Of a stretch of DNA of 30,248 bases, positions 1-8,195 are shown in pieces. Position numbers and translations under genes: made by a program. The DNA is from Proteobacteria bacterium SG_bin4 (lineage in GTDB: Bacteria; Pseudomonadota; Gammaproteobacteria; Burkholderiales; Nitrosomonadaceae), in the NCBI GenBank assembly GCA_002083395.1, contig LWDH01000044.1:1-30248 (forward strand), read 5' to 3'. Every line of letters starts with the position of its first letter. The first letter of the stretch is position 1. The notes beneath the pieces are model-generated. The model had not been told where the DNA came from, made no database searches, and saw nothing but the letters and a program-made list of their open reading frames with translations.

Positions 1-155
1 TGCTGAATTTGTTGCAACGCATTTTCCAATTGCCTCACACGGTTAGTTGCATCCTCTTGCGCCATTGCTTGCGATGCAACGCCTATCAGTGCTATTGCAA
101 ACATTTTTCCGATACCACCAAATGTAAATCGCATCTTCCACAGTTTCATCTTCAC
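1..155 (-). CDS. 5' end of a secreted porin-like protein (partial)
   Basis: Only the N-terminal ~51 codons are in the window; the gene continues past base 1. The reverse strand reads from a GTG at 155 (or ATG at 149) into a basic start, a hydrophobic stretch (KMFAIALIGVASQAMA) and a likely signal peptidase site after AMA, followed by QEDATNRVRQLENALQQIQ. A strong ribosome site (GGGGG) lies 6-7 bases before the GTG, which favours that start. The mature protein begins with a short heptad-like helix. That arrangement is known from trimeric outer-membrane porins of the DcaP/OprP type, where an N-terminal coiled coil sits in the periplasm. Other exported proteins with an N-terminal coiled coil are possible, because the barrel part is not visible. 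Export is well supported; the family is an inference. Confidence 0.55.
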   Translation of the reverse strand, partial: MKMKLWKMRFTFGGIGKMFAIALIGVASQAMAQEDATNRVRQLENALQQIQ

Positions 156-539
156 TGGAATCCCCCTTCATTAAATATTTCTAAACAACAGAGATTTATA
201 AAATAAACAACGAAACAGGAGATGGAAGAAGTGGTTACATCAGAATATTGCTGATAGACTTTTTATATTCAGGAAAAAAGGTAAATCAGATTCCAATGCT
301 TACGCTACTTACATTGATCCAATCATCACTATCCGGGAGATGCTATTTCTGAGCGAGATCAGCCGGTATAGGAATGTTTCGCTATTAACATTCTAGTGAC
401 GATTCGTAAAACCTAAGTATGGAACAAGAAAGGAAAAACCCTCTATATATGTAGGAATACAGGAATATCCTCGTAAGATTCTGGAGCAGATTCAGTCTCG
501 CTCCAGGAAGTTGTTAGCATGATGCAGAAGGACATCAAA
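156..539. other. Divergent intergenic region with a hairpin
   Basis: This gene-free stretch separates the leftward porin-like gene from the rightward VOC gene and should hold both promoters. It is AT-rich. No convincing -35/-10 pair stands out. The one clear structure is a 7-bp perfect hairpin, CTGGAGC (481-487) with GCTCCAG (500-506), in the probable leader of the VOC gene. Confidence 0.5.
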
Positions 540-926
540 ATGAAGATTATCGGAATGAATCACTTCACGGTTTTAAGCAGCAACCTAGAAAGAAGCAAGG
601 CGTTCTACATTAATATTCTTGGTCTTTCAGAAGGCTACCGACCGCCATTTACGTTTCCAGGCACTTGGCTCTATGCGAACGATCAAGCGGTGTTGCATAT
701 CATGGCGGGCAAACCGATGCCAGCCGATGCGGCCGGTGTCATCGACCACATGGCTTTTACCGCTTCCGGTTTGCAAACAACGGTGGATACGCTTAAACAG
801 CACGGCATCCCTTATGAATTAAAGCGCTTGCAAGGATTGGAGATATGGCAGTTATTTTGCCATGATCCGGATGGCGCTAAAGTCGAGTTGGATTTTCCGG
901 CACACGAACCCACACCGGAACAATAA
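540..926 (+). CDS. VOC family (glyoxalase/bleomycin-resistance fold) protein
   Basis: A 128-residue single-domain vicinal-oxygen-chelate protein. The fold is shown by NHFTVLSSNLERSKAFYINILGL at the start, the central VIDHMAFTASGL strand and the closing FCHDPDGAKVELDF. Candidate metal ligands are the His of NHF, the His of VLHIM, the His of IDHMAF and the Glu of VELDF. Family members are metal-dependent lyases, isomerases, dioxygenases or drug-binding proteins; the substrate cannot be told from sequence. The ATG at 540 is preferred over an in-frame ATG at 519 because AAGGA lies 7 bases before it and homologues begin at this point. It is convergent with the M48 protease gene, with only 4 bases between stop codons. 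Confidence 0.85.
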   Translation: MKIIGMNHFTVLSSNLERSKAFYINILGLSEGYRPPFTFPGTWLYANDQAVLHIMAGKPMPADAAGVIDHMAFTASGLQTTVDTLKQHGIPYELKRLQGLEIWQLFCHDPDGAKVELDFPAHEPTPEQ

Positions 927-930
927 TCCG

Positions 931-1716
931 CTATTTCTTGCAATCCGGTTTTTTCCCGGCGGCGCGGGCTTGCTGCATCAGTGCCGTGGCTTTAGGCATT
1001 TGTTCCTGCAAGTCATCAATGCGAGTTTCGTGCGAAGGATGGGTCGATAAAAATTCAGCGGTCTGCGAGCCTTGACTGGCTTGCGCCATTTTCTGCCAAA
1101 GTGTAATGCTCTCAGCCGGATTGAAGCCAGCTTTCGCCATCAATTCGATCCCGATCGAATCTGCCTCGCTTTCATGCAGACGGCTGAACGGCATCAGCAC
1201 ACCATACTGCGTACCGACACCGAGTAAACCCATGGCGGTTTGGCCCATCGGCGTCCGCGGCGCAGCAATCGCGGCGATCACTGACATACCGATTTGCGCG
1301 CCCAGTTTCTGTGACATCCGTTCATTACTGTGTTTCGCCAATACATGACCGATTTCATGACCTATCACCGAAGCCAATTGATCCTGATTATCCACCAAAT
1401 CGATTAAGCCGGTATGAACGCCAATTTTTTTGCCAGGCAATGCAAATGCATTCAATGACTTATCCTCGAACACAGCGACCTCCCAATCACCGCCGGTTTC
1501 ACGCGTGATGGCATCGGTAATACAACGCACAAACTGATTCTCGCGCGTATCCTGACTCATCGGTTTCTCATTCTTCATTTCGGTAAACGCTTGCAATCCC
1601 ATGGCATCCAACTCGGCATCCGGCATGAATGCCAGCTGGCTTCGTCCGGTCGGAGTCGTAGCGCAAGCGGATAAAGTAATCAGTATCAATAAAACAACAA
1701 TCCATCTGAACTGCAT
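931..1716 (-). CDS. M48 family metalloprotease lipoprotein
   Basis: A predicted envelope zinc protease of about 261 residues. It starts with a lipoprotein signal (MQFRWIVVLLILITLSAC, lipid Cys18), so it is probably anchored to a membrane facing the periplasm. The HExxH zinc motif is HEIGH (residues 120-124) and the third ligand lies in HESEADSIG (Glu184). The overall layout resembles the LoiP/BepA-type M48 proteases that degrade misfolded outer-membrane proteins; the specific substrate is unknown. The ATG at 1716 is chosen because GGAG lies 9 bases upstream and the signal peptide begins there. Longer in-frame starts (1731, 1806) would put charged or aromatic sequence before the signal peptide and overlap the dodecin promoter. 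It is divergent from the dodecin gene. Confidence 0.9.
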   Translation of the reverse strand: MQFRWIVVLLILITLSACATTPTGRSQLAFMPDAELDAMGLQAFTEMKNEKPMSQDTRENQFVRCITDAITRETGGDWEVAVFEDKSLNAFALPGKKIGVHTGLIDLVDNQDQLASVIGHEIGHVLAKHSNERMSQKLGAQIGMSVIAAIAAPRTPMGQTAMGLLGVGTQYGVLMPFSRLHESEADSIGIELMAKAGFNPAESITLWQKMAQASQGSQTAEFLSTHPSHETRIDDLQEQMPKATALMQQARAAGKKPDCKK

Positions 1717-1751
1717 AGCAAATTGCTCCATTAAAATAATCGCCGGAAATA

Positions 1752-1760
1752 TGATATAAC
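1752..1760 (+). promoter_or_regulatory. Extended -10 promoter for dodecin
   Basis: TG at 1752-1753 followed after one base by TATAAC (1755-1760) fits an extended -10 element about 35 bases before the dodecin start. No good -35 is seen, which is tolerated with an extended -10. An AGGGGAA ribosome site follows near 1780. Confidence 0.5.
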
Positions 1761-1794
1761 GTTTTTTCCAACAACATAAAAGGGGAATTTCAAA

Positions 1795-2001
1795 ATGGGC
1801 GATCATGTATATAAAGTGATTGAAATTGTCGGCTCATCGACGAAAAGTAGCGACGACGCTATTCATCAAGCCATCGCAAAAGCCGGGCAAAGCTTGCATA
1901 ATCTGGATTGGTTTGAAGTCGTGGAAACCCGCGGCCATATCGTGGATGCCAAAGTTGCGCACTTCCAGGTAAAACTAAAAATCGGTTTCCGCCTGGACTA
2001 A
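1795..2001 (+). CDS. Dodecin family flavin-binding protein
   Basis: A 68-residue protein matching dodecin in length and sequence: MGDHVYKVIEIVGSS, then SSDDAIHQAIAKA, the NLDWFEVVETRGHI strand that contains the flavin-stacking Trp, and a VAHFQVKLKIGFRLD ending. Dodecins form hollow dodecamers in the cytoplasm that store or buffer FMN/riboflavin and sometimes CoA. A strong AGGGGAA ribosome site precedes the ATG. The gene is transcribed alone, divergent from the M48 protease, and is followed by a hairpin and the convergent exporter operon. No odd features were seen. Confidence 0.95.
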   Translation: MGDHVYKVIEIVGSSTKSSDDAIHQAIAKAGQSLHNLDWFEVVETRGHIVDAKVAHFQVKLKIGFRLD

Positions 2002-2011
2002 TAAGGCTGCT

Positions 2012-2033
2012 GCAACCTTTTGCTGGAGGTTGC
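2012..2033. terminator. Hairpin after dodecin
   Basis: GCAACCT (2012-2018) pairs perfectly with AGGTTGC (2027-2033). It lies just after the dodecin stop and before the end of the convergent ABC ATPase gene. No U-tract follows, so termination is plausible but unproven. Confidence 0.45.
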
Positions 2034-2070
2034 CACAAGTAATGTTTGATCTATCACGCACCATGCCCGA

Positions 2071-2748
2071 TTACGCATTTCGAATCACACCGTCTTCCAG
2101 TTCCACCACGCGATCGGCGATGTCCAGGATTCGGTAATCGTGCGTGACCAGTAATATGGTTGTCTCCGATTCTTTCGCCAGTCTTTTCAAAATTCCGACA
2201 GCTTCGTAACCGCTTTGCTTATCGAGCGAAGCTGTCGGTTCATCAGCCAGGACGATTTTAGGTTGCCCGACTAACGCTCTGGCAATCGAAACCCGTTGAC
2301 GCTGCCCGCCGGAAAGCTGTTCGGGCCGATAATCCATCCGGTCGCCCAGACCAACCGCTTCCAGCATCGCTGCCGCCCGGTCGAGTCTTTGCTGCTCTGA
2401 CATGGCATCGTGCATTTCCAGGGCCATGCTGACATTTTGCAACGCCGTCAATGCCGTAAGCAGGTTATGTTGCTGAAAAATATAGCCAGTCTGCTGCCGG
2501 ATTTTGATCCTGACCTGTTCATCGCTGCCAACCAGTTGCTGATCCAGTACGTGCACGCTACCGTGGCAAGCTTGGCGCAAACCGCCGACGATGGTTAAAA
2601 ATGTCGTCTTACCGGAACCGGACGGTCCGGTCATCAGCACGATCTCACCCTTGTTAATCGACAGCGTAACGTCCTTTAATACCGGGCGTTCTATTTCACC
2701 GCTGCCGAAGCTGAAATTGAGATGCTGCACGTCGATAATGCCGGTCAT
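2071..2748 (-). CDS. devA: DevA-type ABC transporter ATP-binding protein
   Basis: The 225-residue ATPase of a three-gene exporter. All catalytic motifs are intact: Walker A GPSGSGKT (41-48), Q-loop in IFQQHN, signature LSGGQ (145-149), Walker B IVLADEP (about 165-171) and the H-loop His in LLVTHDYR. It is of the LolD/MacB/DevA class that powers FtsX-fold permeases. Its start overlaps the permease stop by one base (TGATG), so translation is probably coupled. It is the last gene of the operon. The Dev name comes from cyanobacterial heterocyst glycolipid export; the cargo here is unknown. Confidence 0.9.
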   Translation of the reverse strand: MTGIIDVQHLNFSFGSGEIERPVLKDVTLSINKGEIVLMTGPSGSGKTTFLTIVGGLRQACHGSVHVLDQQLVGSDEQVRIKIRQQTGYIFQQHNLLTALTALQNVSMALEMHDAMSEQQRLDRAAAMLEAVGLGDRMDYRPEQLSGGQRQRVSIARALVGQPKIVLADEPTASLDKQSGYEAVGILKRLAKESETTILLVTHDYRILDIADRVVELEDGVIRNA

Positions 2749-3917
2749 CAGAACATATCCGCCGGATCAGCGGCTTTCAGTTTGCGAATGGCCAGCAGCC
2801 CGGCCATTGTGCACATGGATAGAATAAACAAAAACACCGTACCGAGCTTGCTGAAAGTCATCGGCATCGGCATGAAAATCTGCGATTCGGCCAAATGATA
2901 TAAAGCCGTTGACAAAATCAGACCGGGTACGAATCCGAGTACTGCCAGAAAAAAAGCCGAGGCAAATACCACCCGGATAAAATAGCCATGCTCGTATCCC
3001 ATCGCTTTCAGTGTGGCGAATTCATAGCGCAGATTGGCAATGTCGGTAAAAAGAATCTGATAAACAATCACAAGGCCTACAACCAATCCCATGATCGTGC
3101 CGAAACCGAAAATGAATCCGATCGGCGCCATGTCCGCCCAGTAATCCTTTTCATGTTTCAATAGCTCTTCGTAGGTAAAAATATCGACAAATTCGTTCAG
3201 TTGCCGGCTGAGTTCCATTTGCACCTGCGCAATCGCCGCGCCGGGATACAGCTTGATCACCCCCAGATCGATTGCATGATGATTGCGATTGGGAAAAATA
3301 CGCATGAAATTGAGATCGCTGGTAACGATATTGCCGTCAGCCGCAAAGGATACGCCCAGGCGAAATAATCCGATCACATTCACTTTGTAATCATTGACTT
3401 CGGTGATAGTCCGGCCTGTCTCGAGCAATTGCCGCATCGGTCCAAATTCGGGGCGGGAATATTCGTCGAATAAAATCGTGTCCTTAACACGCATTGCAAC
3501 GCGGTGGTTTTGAATTCCAGCGATATCGAAAATGTCCGCATCGGGGTCGAAGCCGTACACCATCAGCGTTCGCTTCACCTGAGTTTCAATGTTCTTGAAC
3601 GAAGCAAGCGACAAATACACGGGAGTCACTTCAGCCACGGCCGGATGCCCCAGCACCCGCATCAGTTCACGGCGCGGAAATTTGACCGGACGCCACATCG
3701 CTTCGGTCTGCTTGTGCATCAAAAACAAATCGCCCGTTAATCTTAGAGGCGCGGATATCGCGCTATCGTACAAGGAATCCCTAAAACCCAGTTGCATGAA
3801 CACCAGCACACACGCGAACATCACGCCGAAAATCGCGGCGATCAGTTTGGTGCGGTCAAACACCAGTTGCCGCCATGCCAGACGCGCCGGAAAATAGCAC
3901 CAGCTCACGAGATTCAT
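2748..3917 (-). CDS. devC: DevC-type ABC exporter permease (FtsX-like)
   Basis: A 389-residue inner-membrane permease. It begins with a short cytoplasmic piece (PARLAWRQLVFDRTKL) and a first membrane segment near residues 24-44. A large periplasmic domain of about 220 residues follows, then three C-terminal membrane segments starting near FIFGFGTIMGLVVGLVIVYQ. The LRYEFATLKAMGYEHGYF stretch after the second segment is typical of FtsX/MacB-fold permeases. The start overlaps the fusion-protein stop by four bases (ATGA). With DevB and DevA it should form a mechanotransmission-type exporter reaching the outer membrane through a TolC-like channel. No TolC gene is visible in the window. Confidence 0.9.
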   Translation of the reverse strand: MNLVSWCYFPARLAWRQLVFDRTKLIAAIFGVMFACVLVFMQLGFRDSLYDSAISAPLRLTGDLFLMHKQTEAMWRPVKFPRRELMRVLGHPAVAEVTPVYLSLASFKNIETQVKRTLMVYGFDPDADIFDIAGIQNHRVAMRVKDTILFDEYSRPEFGPMRQLLETGRTITEVNDYKVNVIGLFRLGVSFAADGNIVTSDLNFMRIFPNRNHHAIDLGVIKLYPGAAIAQVQMELSRQLNEFVDIFTYEELLKHEKDYWADMAPIGFIFGFGTIMGLVVGLVIVYQILFTDIANLRYEFATLKAMGYEHGYFIRVVFASAFFLAVLGFVPGLILSTALYHLAESQIFMPMPMTFSKLGTVFLFILSMCTMAGLLAIRKLKAADPADMF

Positions 3918-4825
3918 GGCACAAAGCGCACTTTGACTTGCCGGAATATCTGATGGCGCAGCGCCTCGACAGCTTCTGCTTCCAGCGTCAAACGGACTTC
4001 GACAATGCGATTATCGATATCCGCCAAAGGATCGGTATCGTTCAGATCATTTTTTTTCACCTGAAAACCGATTTCCCTGACTTGTGCCTGATAAGCCCGC
4101 TGCAAGCCGATCGCACTGACTAAGGCCTGCTGTCCTGGCTTTATTTGCAACAAATCGGCTTCATAGACTTCTGCAACCACATCCAGTTGTGTTAAATCCG
4201 CCATTTCCAGTAAACCGCTATCCTTAATACGCTCGCCGGAACGCGTCAGGATTTTCAAAATGGTGCCGGTGATCGGCGCATAAATGAAAGCATTATTCAG
4301 TTCGGCTTCGGCGATGTTCTGTTTGAAGCGGGCGTTGGCTATCTCGGCGGATAAGCGTTGTATCGCCGTTTCGGATTGTTGCAATGCCAAACGCTTGCTA
4401 TCAGCTTGCGATTCACTGGTGGCGACATCTTGTTGCAACGACCGGTAACGTTGGAATTCTCTTTGGTTGAAAGCCAGCGAGTGTTTTTCCGCTTTCAATT
4501 GCGCTTCAAGAACCGATACAAAGGTTCTGGCAGCTTCTACTTCCGCTTTTCTTTTAGCATGATCCGAAAGAATCGCCAATTTATCGCCGGATTTCACTAA
4601 CGCGCCTTCTTGGATCAGCAATTGTTGCACGCGGGCGCCTTCCGGTCCGGCATTATGAGAAACCTTGATGACCCGTGAACGCGGCTCAATCCGGCCTAAA
4701 GCGCCGACCCCATGATTCCAGTCCGCTGGCGCAGCCGTATCCGCCAATGCACTGACGTAGAACAAAAGGCAACTGAAAATAACAAAACAGCAAAATAAGC
4801 TTTGCTGCAACGGGTGAGTTCGCAT
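3914..4825 (-). CDS. devB: DevB-type periplasmic adaptor (HlyD/membrane fusion family)
   Basis: A 303-residue adaptor and first gene of the exporter operon. It has an N-terminal hydrophobic signal/anchor (CCFVIFSCLLFYVSALADT), a split lipoyl-like domain (GRIEPRSRVIKVSHNAG and IYAPITGTILKILTRSGE) and a long Gln/Glu/Ala-rich coiled-coil hairpin between them (about residues 90-170). A beta-barrel region follows. Such adaptors link an inner-membrane permease to an outer-membrane TolC-type tunnel. No clear Shine-Dalgarno precedes the ATG at 4825. It diverges from leuS across 88 bases. Confidence 0.88.
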   Translation of the reverse strand: MRTHPLQQSLFCCFVIFSCLLFYVSALADTAAPADWNHGVGALGRIEPRSRVIKVSHNAGPEGARVQQLLIQEGALVKSGDKLAILSDHAKRKAEVEAARTFVSVLEAQLKAEKHSLAFNQREFQRYRSLQQDVATSESQADSKRLALQQSETAIQRLSAEIANARFKQNIAEAELNNAFIYAPITGTILKILTRSGERIKDSGLLEMADLTQLDVVAEVYEADLLQIKPGQQALVSAIGLQRAYQAQVREIGFQVKKNDLNDTDPLADIDNRIVEVRLTLEAEAVEALRHQIFRQVKVRFVP

Positions 4826-4878
4826 GATACTTTTATTGAGACGATGGATTGAAAGAGACTAAGCGCGCCGGATAGCAG

Positions 4879-4884
4879 TATAAT
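4879..4884 (+). promoter_or_regulatory. Consensus -10 box for leuS
   Basis: TATAAT matches the sigma-70 -10 consensus exactly, 29 bases before the leuS ATG in the 88-base divergent gap. No good -35 is found at 16-18 bases spacing; TTGAAA at 4849-4854 is too far away. Confidence 0.5.
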
Positions 4885-4913
4885 CAGCCAATTTACAGAA
4901 AAAAATCACCGCT

Positions 4914-7640
4914 ATGCAAGAAAAATATCACTCCCAGGAAATTGAAAAGAAAGCCCAGCAATATTGGGAACAAACGGCCGCTTTCAAAGCCGTTGAAGAT
5001 CCCGGCAAGCCTAAGTACTATTGTTTGTCGATGTTTCCCTATCCGTCGGGCAAATTGCACATGGGGCATGTACGCAACTATACCATCGGCGACGTACTGT
5101 CGCGTTACCGCCGGATGCGAGGTTACAACGTTATGCAACCAATGGGCTGGGACGCGTTTGGTTTACCGGCGGAAAATGCGGCGATGCAAAACAATGTATC
5201 GCCAGCCAAATGGACCTACGACAATATTGCGTACATGCGCAAGCAACTGAAAAGCCTGGGGCTGAGCATCGACTGGGATCGCGAGATCGCCACCTGCGAT
5301 CCGGAATATTACCGCTGGAATCAATGGCTGTTTTTACGCATGCTGGAAAAAGGCCTGGCGTACCAGACTACCGGCACGGTCAATTGGGACCCGATTGATC
5401 AAACGGTACTGGCAAACGAGCAAGTCATCGACGGTTGCGGCTGGCGCACCGGCGCGCCAGTGGAAAAACGCGAGATTCCGATGTACTACCTGAAAATCAC
5501 TCAGTACGCCGATGAACTGCTGTCCTCGCTGGATACGTTAACCGGCTGGCCGGAGCGCGTCAAAACCATGCAGGCCAACTGGATCGGTAAAAGTTACGGC
5601 GTCGACATCACCTTCCCTGCCGACCGCGAATCCGGTACGCCGCAAGACCTGAAAGTATTTACCACCCGCGCCGACACATTAATGGGCGCCACCTATGTCG
5701 CCGTCGCTGCCGAGCATCCGATCGCGCTGCACGCCGCGCAAAACAATCCCGCGCTGCAAGCTTTCATCCAGGAATGCAAACTCGGCTCCGCCAAGGAAGC
5801 CGATCTTGCCACGCAAGAGAAAAAAGGCATGGACACCGGTTTGTTCGTGATTCATCCGCTGAACGGTGAAAAATTACCGGTCTGGGTCGCCAACTACGTG
5901 TTGATGGGTTACGGCGAAGGCGCCGTAATGGCAGTTCCGGCGCACGACGAGCGTGACTTTGAATTTGCTAAGAAATATAATTTATCAATAAAGCAAGTAA
6001 TTGAATTAGATTCAACTCTCGCAATAGAAAAAGCACTACACGAGGGTGTTGCGCCTGCAAATGATCCTGAAGGATTCAAAGATCCAGTTACAGGATCTGA
6101 CCGTGATTCAATGAAAGCCTCACTTTGTGACAACTCATTCAATAAATCTTTTTGGCAGAAATGGTACGAAGAAACTGAATGTACAGTTTGCATCAACTCT
6201 GGCAAATACGACGGTCTCTATTATGAGCAAGCCGTTAATGCAATAGCCGCTGACCTTAAAGCTAATAGCCTAGGTAACAAGCGCGTGCAATTCCGACTCC
6301 GCGACTGGGGCATTTCCCGTCAGCGCTACTGGGGCTGTCCGATTCCTTTGATTCATTGCGACAATTGCGGCGTGGTGCCGGTACCCGACGATCAATTACC
6401 GGTGGTGCTGCCGCAAGATCTGGTACCCGATGGTTCCGGTAATCCGCTCGGCAAAACGCCATCGTTTTATGAGTGCACTTGTCCGAAATGCGGCAAAGCC
6501 GCGCGCCGGGAAACCGATACGATGGATACTTTTGTCGATTCTTCCTGGTATTACGCGCGTTACGCCTGCCCCGATCAGCATCAGACAATGACCGATGAGC
6601 GTGTCAATTACTGGTTGCCTGCCGATCAATACATCGGTGGCATCGAGCATGCCATTTTGCATTTGCTGTATTCGCGTTTCTGGAGCAAAGTCATGCGTGA
6701 CCTCGGTTTGCTGAAACTGGATGAGCCGTTTACCAATCTGCTGACACAAGGCATGGTGCTGAACGAGATTTTTTACCGCAAATCCGATAGCGGACGCATC
6801 ACTTATTACAATCCGTCGGAAATCACATTGCAGCTCGACGATCAGGGCAAGCGCTGCGGCGCGATCCTACAAGCTGACAACCAGCCGGTCGAATCCGGTG
6901 GTATCGGCACCATGTCGAAATCCAAGAATAACGGTGTCGACCCGCAGAAACTGGTGGATGAATACGGCGCCGATACCGCGCGTTTGTTCATGATGTTCGC
7001 CAGTCCGCCGACGCAAACGCTGGAATGGGCGGATGCTGGCGTCGATGGTGCACACCGTTTTCTCAAACGCTTGTGGCGGCAAGCGTTTGTGCACTTGCAA
7101 AACGGCGCGGTCACAGTCGATCCCGGCCTTCATGCGGTACTGCCGCCGGAACTCAAAACACTACGCGGTCAACTGCATCAAACTATTGTCAAAGTAACTG
7201 ACGATCTGGAGCGGCATCATACGTTCAATACCGCCATCGCCGCCGTAATGGAATTGATGAACAGCCTAGCAAAATGTCAGGGTTCGGATGCTGCAAGCCG
7301 CAACCTGATGCAGGAAGCGTTGGAAAATATCGTGTTACTGCTTTCTCCAATCGTTCCGCATATTTGTCATGAATTGTGGCATGCGTTGAAACCGGGTACC
7401 GAATTATCTGATCAACCCTGGCCGCAAGCCGATCCGGCAGCAATGGTACAAGACGAAATCAAGCTCATCGTGCAGGTCAATGGCAAATTGCGCGCACAAA
7501 TCAGTATTTCAAAAGATGCCGAGACAGAAGCGATTGAACGTGCTGTGTTGGCTAACGAGCATGTCCAGAAGTTCATTGAAGGACAATCGGTCAAGAAGAT
7601 CATCGTTGTACCCGGCAGATTGGTCAATATCGTTGTCTAA
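4914..7640 (+). CDS. leuS: Leucyl-tRNA synthetase with atypical editing-domain segment
   Basis: Charges tRNA-Leu with leucine and clears mischarged tRNA through its CP1 editing domain. Class I motifs are visible: PYPSGKLHMGH (HMGH 49-52), the editing-domain threonine-rich motif VFTTRADTLMGATY (about 247-260), the MAVPAHDERDF motif with the conserved editing Asp, RLRDWGISRQRYWG, and the KMSKS-type loop GTMSKSKNN (near 665-673). The first Lys of KMSKS is Thr here. At 908 residues it is longer than the roughly 860-870 usual for proteobacteria. The excess falls between about residues 352 and 458, which are encoded by an AT-rich stretch unlike the flanks (see separate entry). The reading frame is unbroken, so the enzyme is probably functional. 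It heads leuS-lptE-holA, a normal proteobacterial order. Confidence 0.97.
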   Translation: MQEKYHSQEIEKKAQQYWEQTAAFKAVEDPGKPKYYCLSMFPYPSGKLHMGHVRNYTIGDVLSRYRRMRGYNVMQPMGWDAFGLPAENAAMQNNVSPAKWTYDNIAYMRKQLKSLGLSIDWDREIATCDPEYYRWNQWLFLRMLEKGLAYQTTGTVNWDPIDQTVLANEQVIDGCGWRTGAPVEKREIPMYYLKITQYADELLSSLDTLTGWPERVKTMQANWIGKSYGVDITFPADRESGTPQDLKVFTTRADTLMGATYVAVAAEHPIALHAAQNNPALQAFIQECKLGSAKEADLATQEKKGMDTGLFVIHPLNGEKLPVWVANYVLMGYGEGAVMAVPAHDERDFEFAKKYNLSIKQVIELDSTLAIEKALHEGVAPANDPEGFKDPVTGSDRDSMKASLCDNSFNKSFWQKWYEETECTVCINSGKYDGLYYEQAVNAIAADLKANSLGNKRVQFRLRDWGISRQRYWGCPIPLIHCDNCGVVPVPDDQLPVVLPQDLVPDGSGNPLGKTPSFYECTCPKCGKAARRETDTMDTFVDSSWYYARYACPDQHQTMTDERVNYWLPADQYIGGIEHAILHLLYSRFWSKVMRDLGLLKLDEPFTNLLTQGMVLNEIFYRKSDSGRITYYNPSEITLQLDDQGKRCGAILQADNQPVESGGIGTMSKSKNNGVDPQKLVDEYGADTARLFMMFASPPTQTLEWADAGVDGAHRFLKRLWRQAFVHLQNGAVTVDPGLHAVLPPELKTLRGQLHQTIVKVTDDLERHHTFNTAIAAVMELMNSLAKCQGSDAASRNLMQEALENIVLLLSPIVPHICHELWHALKPGTELSDQPWPQADPAAMVQDEIKLIVQVNGKLRAQISISKDAETEAIERAVLANEHVQKFIEGQSVKKIIVVPGRLVNIVV
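5967..6285 (+). other. AT-rich mosaic segment inside leuS
   Basis: Counting bases, 6001-6240 is 97/240 G+C (40%), while 5881-5940 is 36/60 and 6301-6420 is 71/120 (about 60%). Codon choice changes with it: tta, ata, aaa, tca and ctt dominate inside, gcc, ggc, cgc and ctg outside. The segment stays in frame and codes for the end of the CP1 editing domain (roughly residues 352-458), including an extra stretch around DPEGFKDPVTGSDRDSMK not found in short LeuRS forms such as that of E. coli (recalled, not aligned). The edges are approximate. Import by homologous recombination from another lineage is the favoured reading. Confidence 0.75.
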
Positions 7641-7658
7641 TTTTATTTTCTTTAAGCC

Positions 7659-8171
7659 ATGAAACTGTATACGCTGCCATTAATTAGTTTGATCGTTTTA
7701 TGTTTGCTAACCGCCTGCGGATTCAAACTCCGCGGTCAAATCTCGCCTTTGCCGTTCAAGTCGATGTACGTTACAGCGCCGGATGGCCATACCATCGGAA
7801 TGGAAATGGAGCGCCTGATAAAAAATTCATCGACGACCAAATTGGCAGCCACCCGAGCAGAAGCCGAAGCCACGCTGGATATCATCAGTGCGGTGAACGA
7901 ACGAGCGATTCTGTCTCTGTCGGGGGGTGGGCGCGTACGCGATTTTAATTTGATCTACCGCGTGATTTACCGGGTATTGGATCAGCGTGGCATCGAGATC
8001 GTGCCGAATACTGAAATTGCTTTGACTCGTATCCTGCCGTTCCTGGATGCGCAAATTCTCGCTAAAGAAGGGGAAGAGCAGTTACTCGTGAAAGAAATGC
8101 AAAGCGACGCATTGCAGCAAATCATCTGGAGATTATCCGCCTATAAAGCACCTGCCGAGAGCTCACAATAA
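7659..8171 (+). CDS. lptE: LPS-assembly lipoprotein LptE
   Basis: A 170-residue outer-membrane lipoprotein, plug and partner of the LptD barrel that inserts lipopolysaccharide. It has a lipoprotein signal ending LLTAC (lipid Cys20), then the family-typical CGFKLRGQ start of the mature protein and a small alpha/beta domain with SLSGGGRVRDFNLIYRVIYRV. It lies 18 bases after leuS and 24 before holA, the usual leuS-lptE-holA arrangement, which supports the call more than the weakly conserved sequence does. It is probably transcribed from the leuS promoter. Confidence 0.92.
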   Translation: MKLYTLPLISLIVLCLLTACGFKLRGQISPLPFKSMYVTAPDGHTIGMEMERLIKNSSTTKLAATRAEAEATLDIISAVNERAILSLSGGGRVRDFNLIYRVIYRVLDQRGIEIVPNTEIALTRILPFLDAQILAKEGEEQLLVKEMQSDALQQIIWRLSAYKAPAESSQ

Positions 8172-8195
8172 TCGTTTACACTTGCGAGGCATGTG

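Noticed and set aside
1731..1806. Longer N-terminus for the M48 protease
   Set aside because: It would place about 25-30 unrelated residues before a clear lipoprotein signal and extend into the dodecin coding region.
4893..5138. An 81-codon leftward frame across the leuS start
   Set aside because: It overlaps the leuS N-terminus antisense and has no family resemblance.
5967..6285. An intein or inserted mobile element in leuS
   Set aside because: No splice-junction Cys/Ser...His-Asn pattern, no terminal repeats, and much of the segment aligns with normal LeuRS (NSGKYDGL...AIAADLKA); replacement by recombination is simpler.
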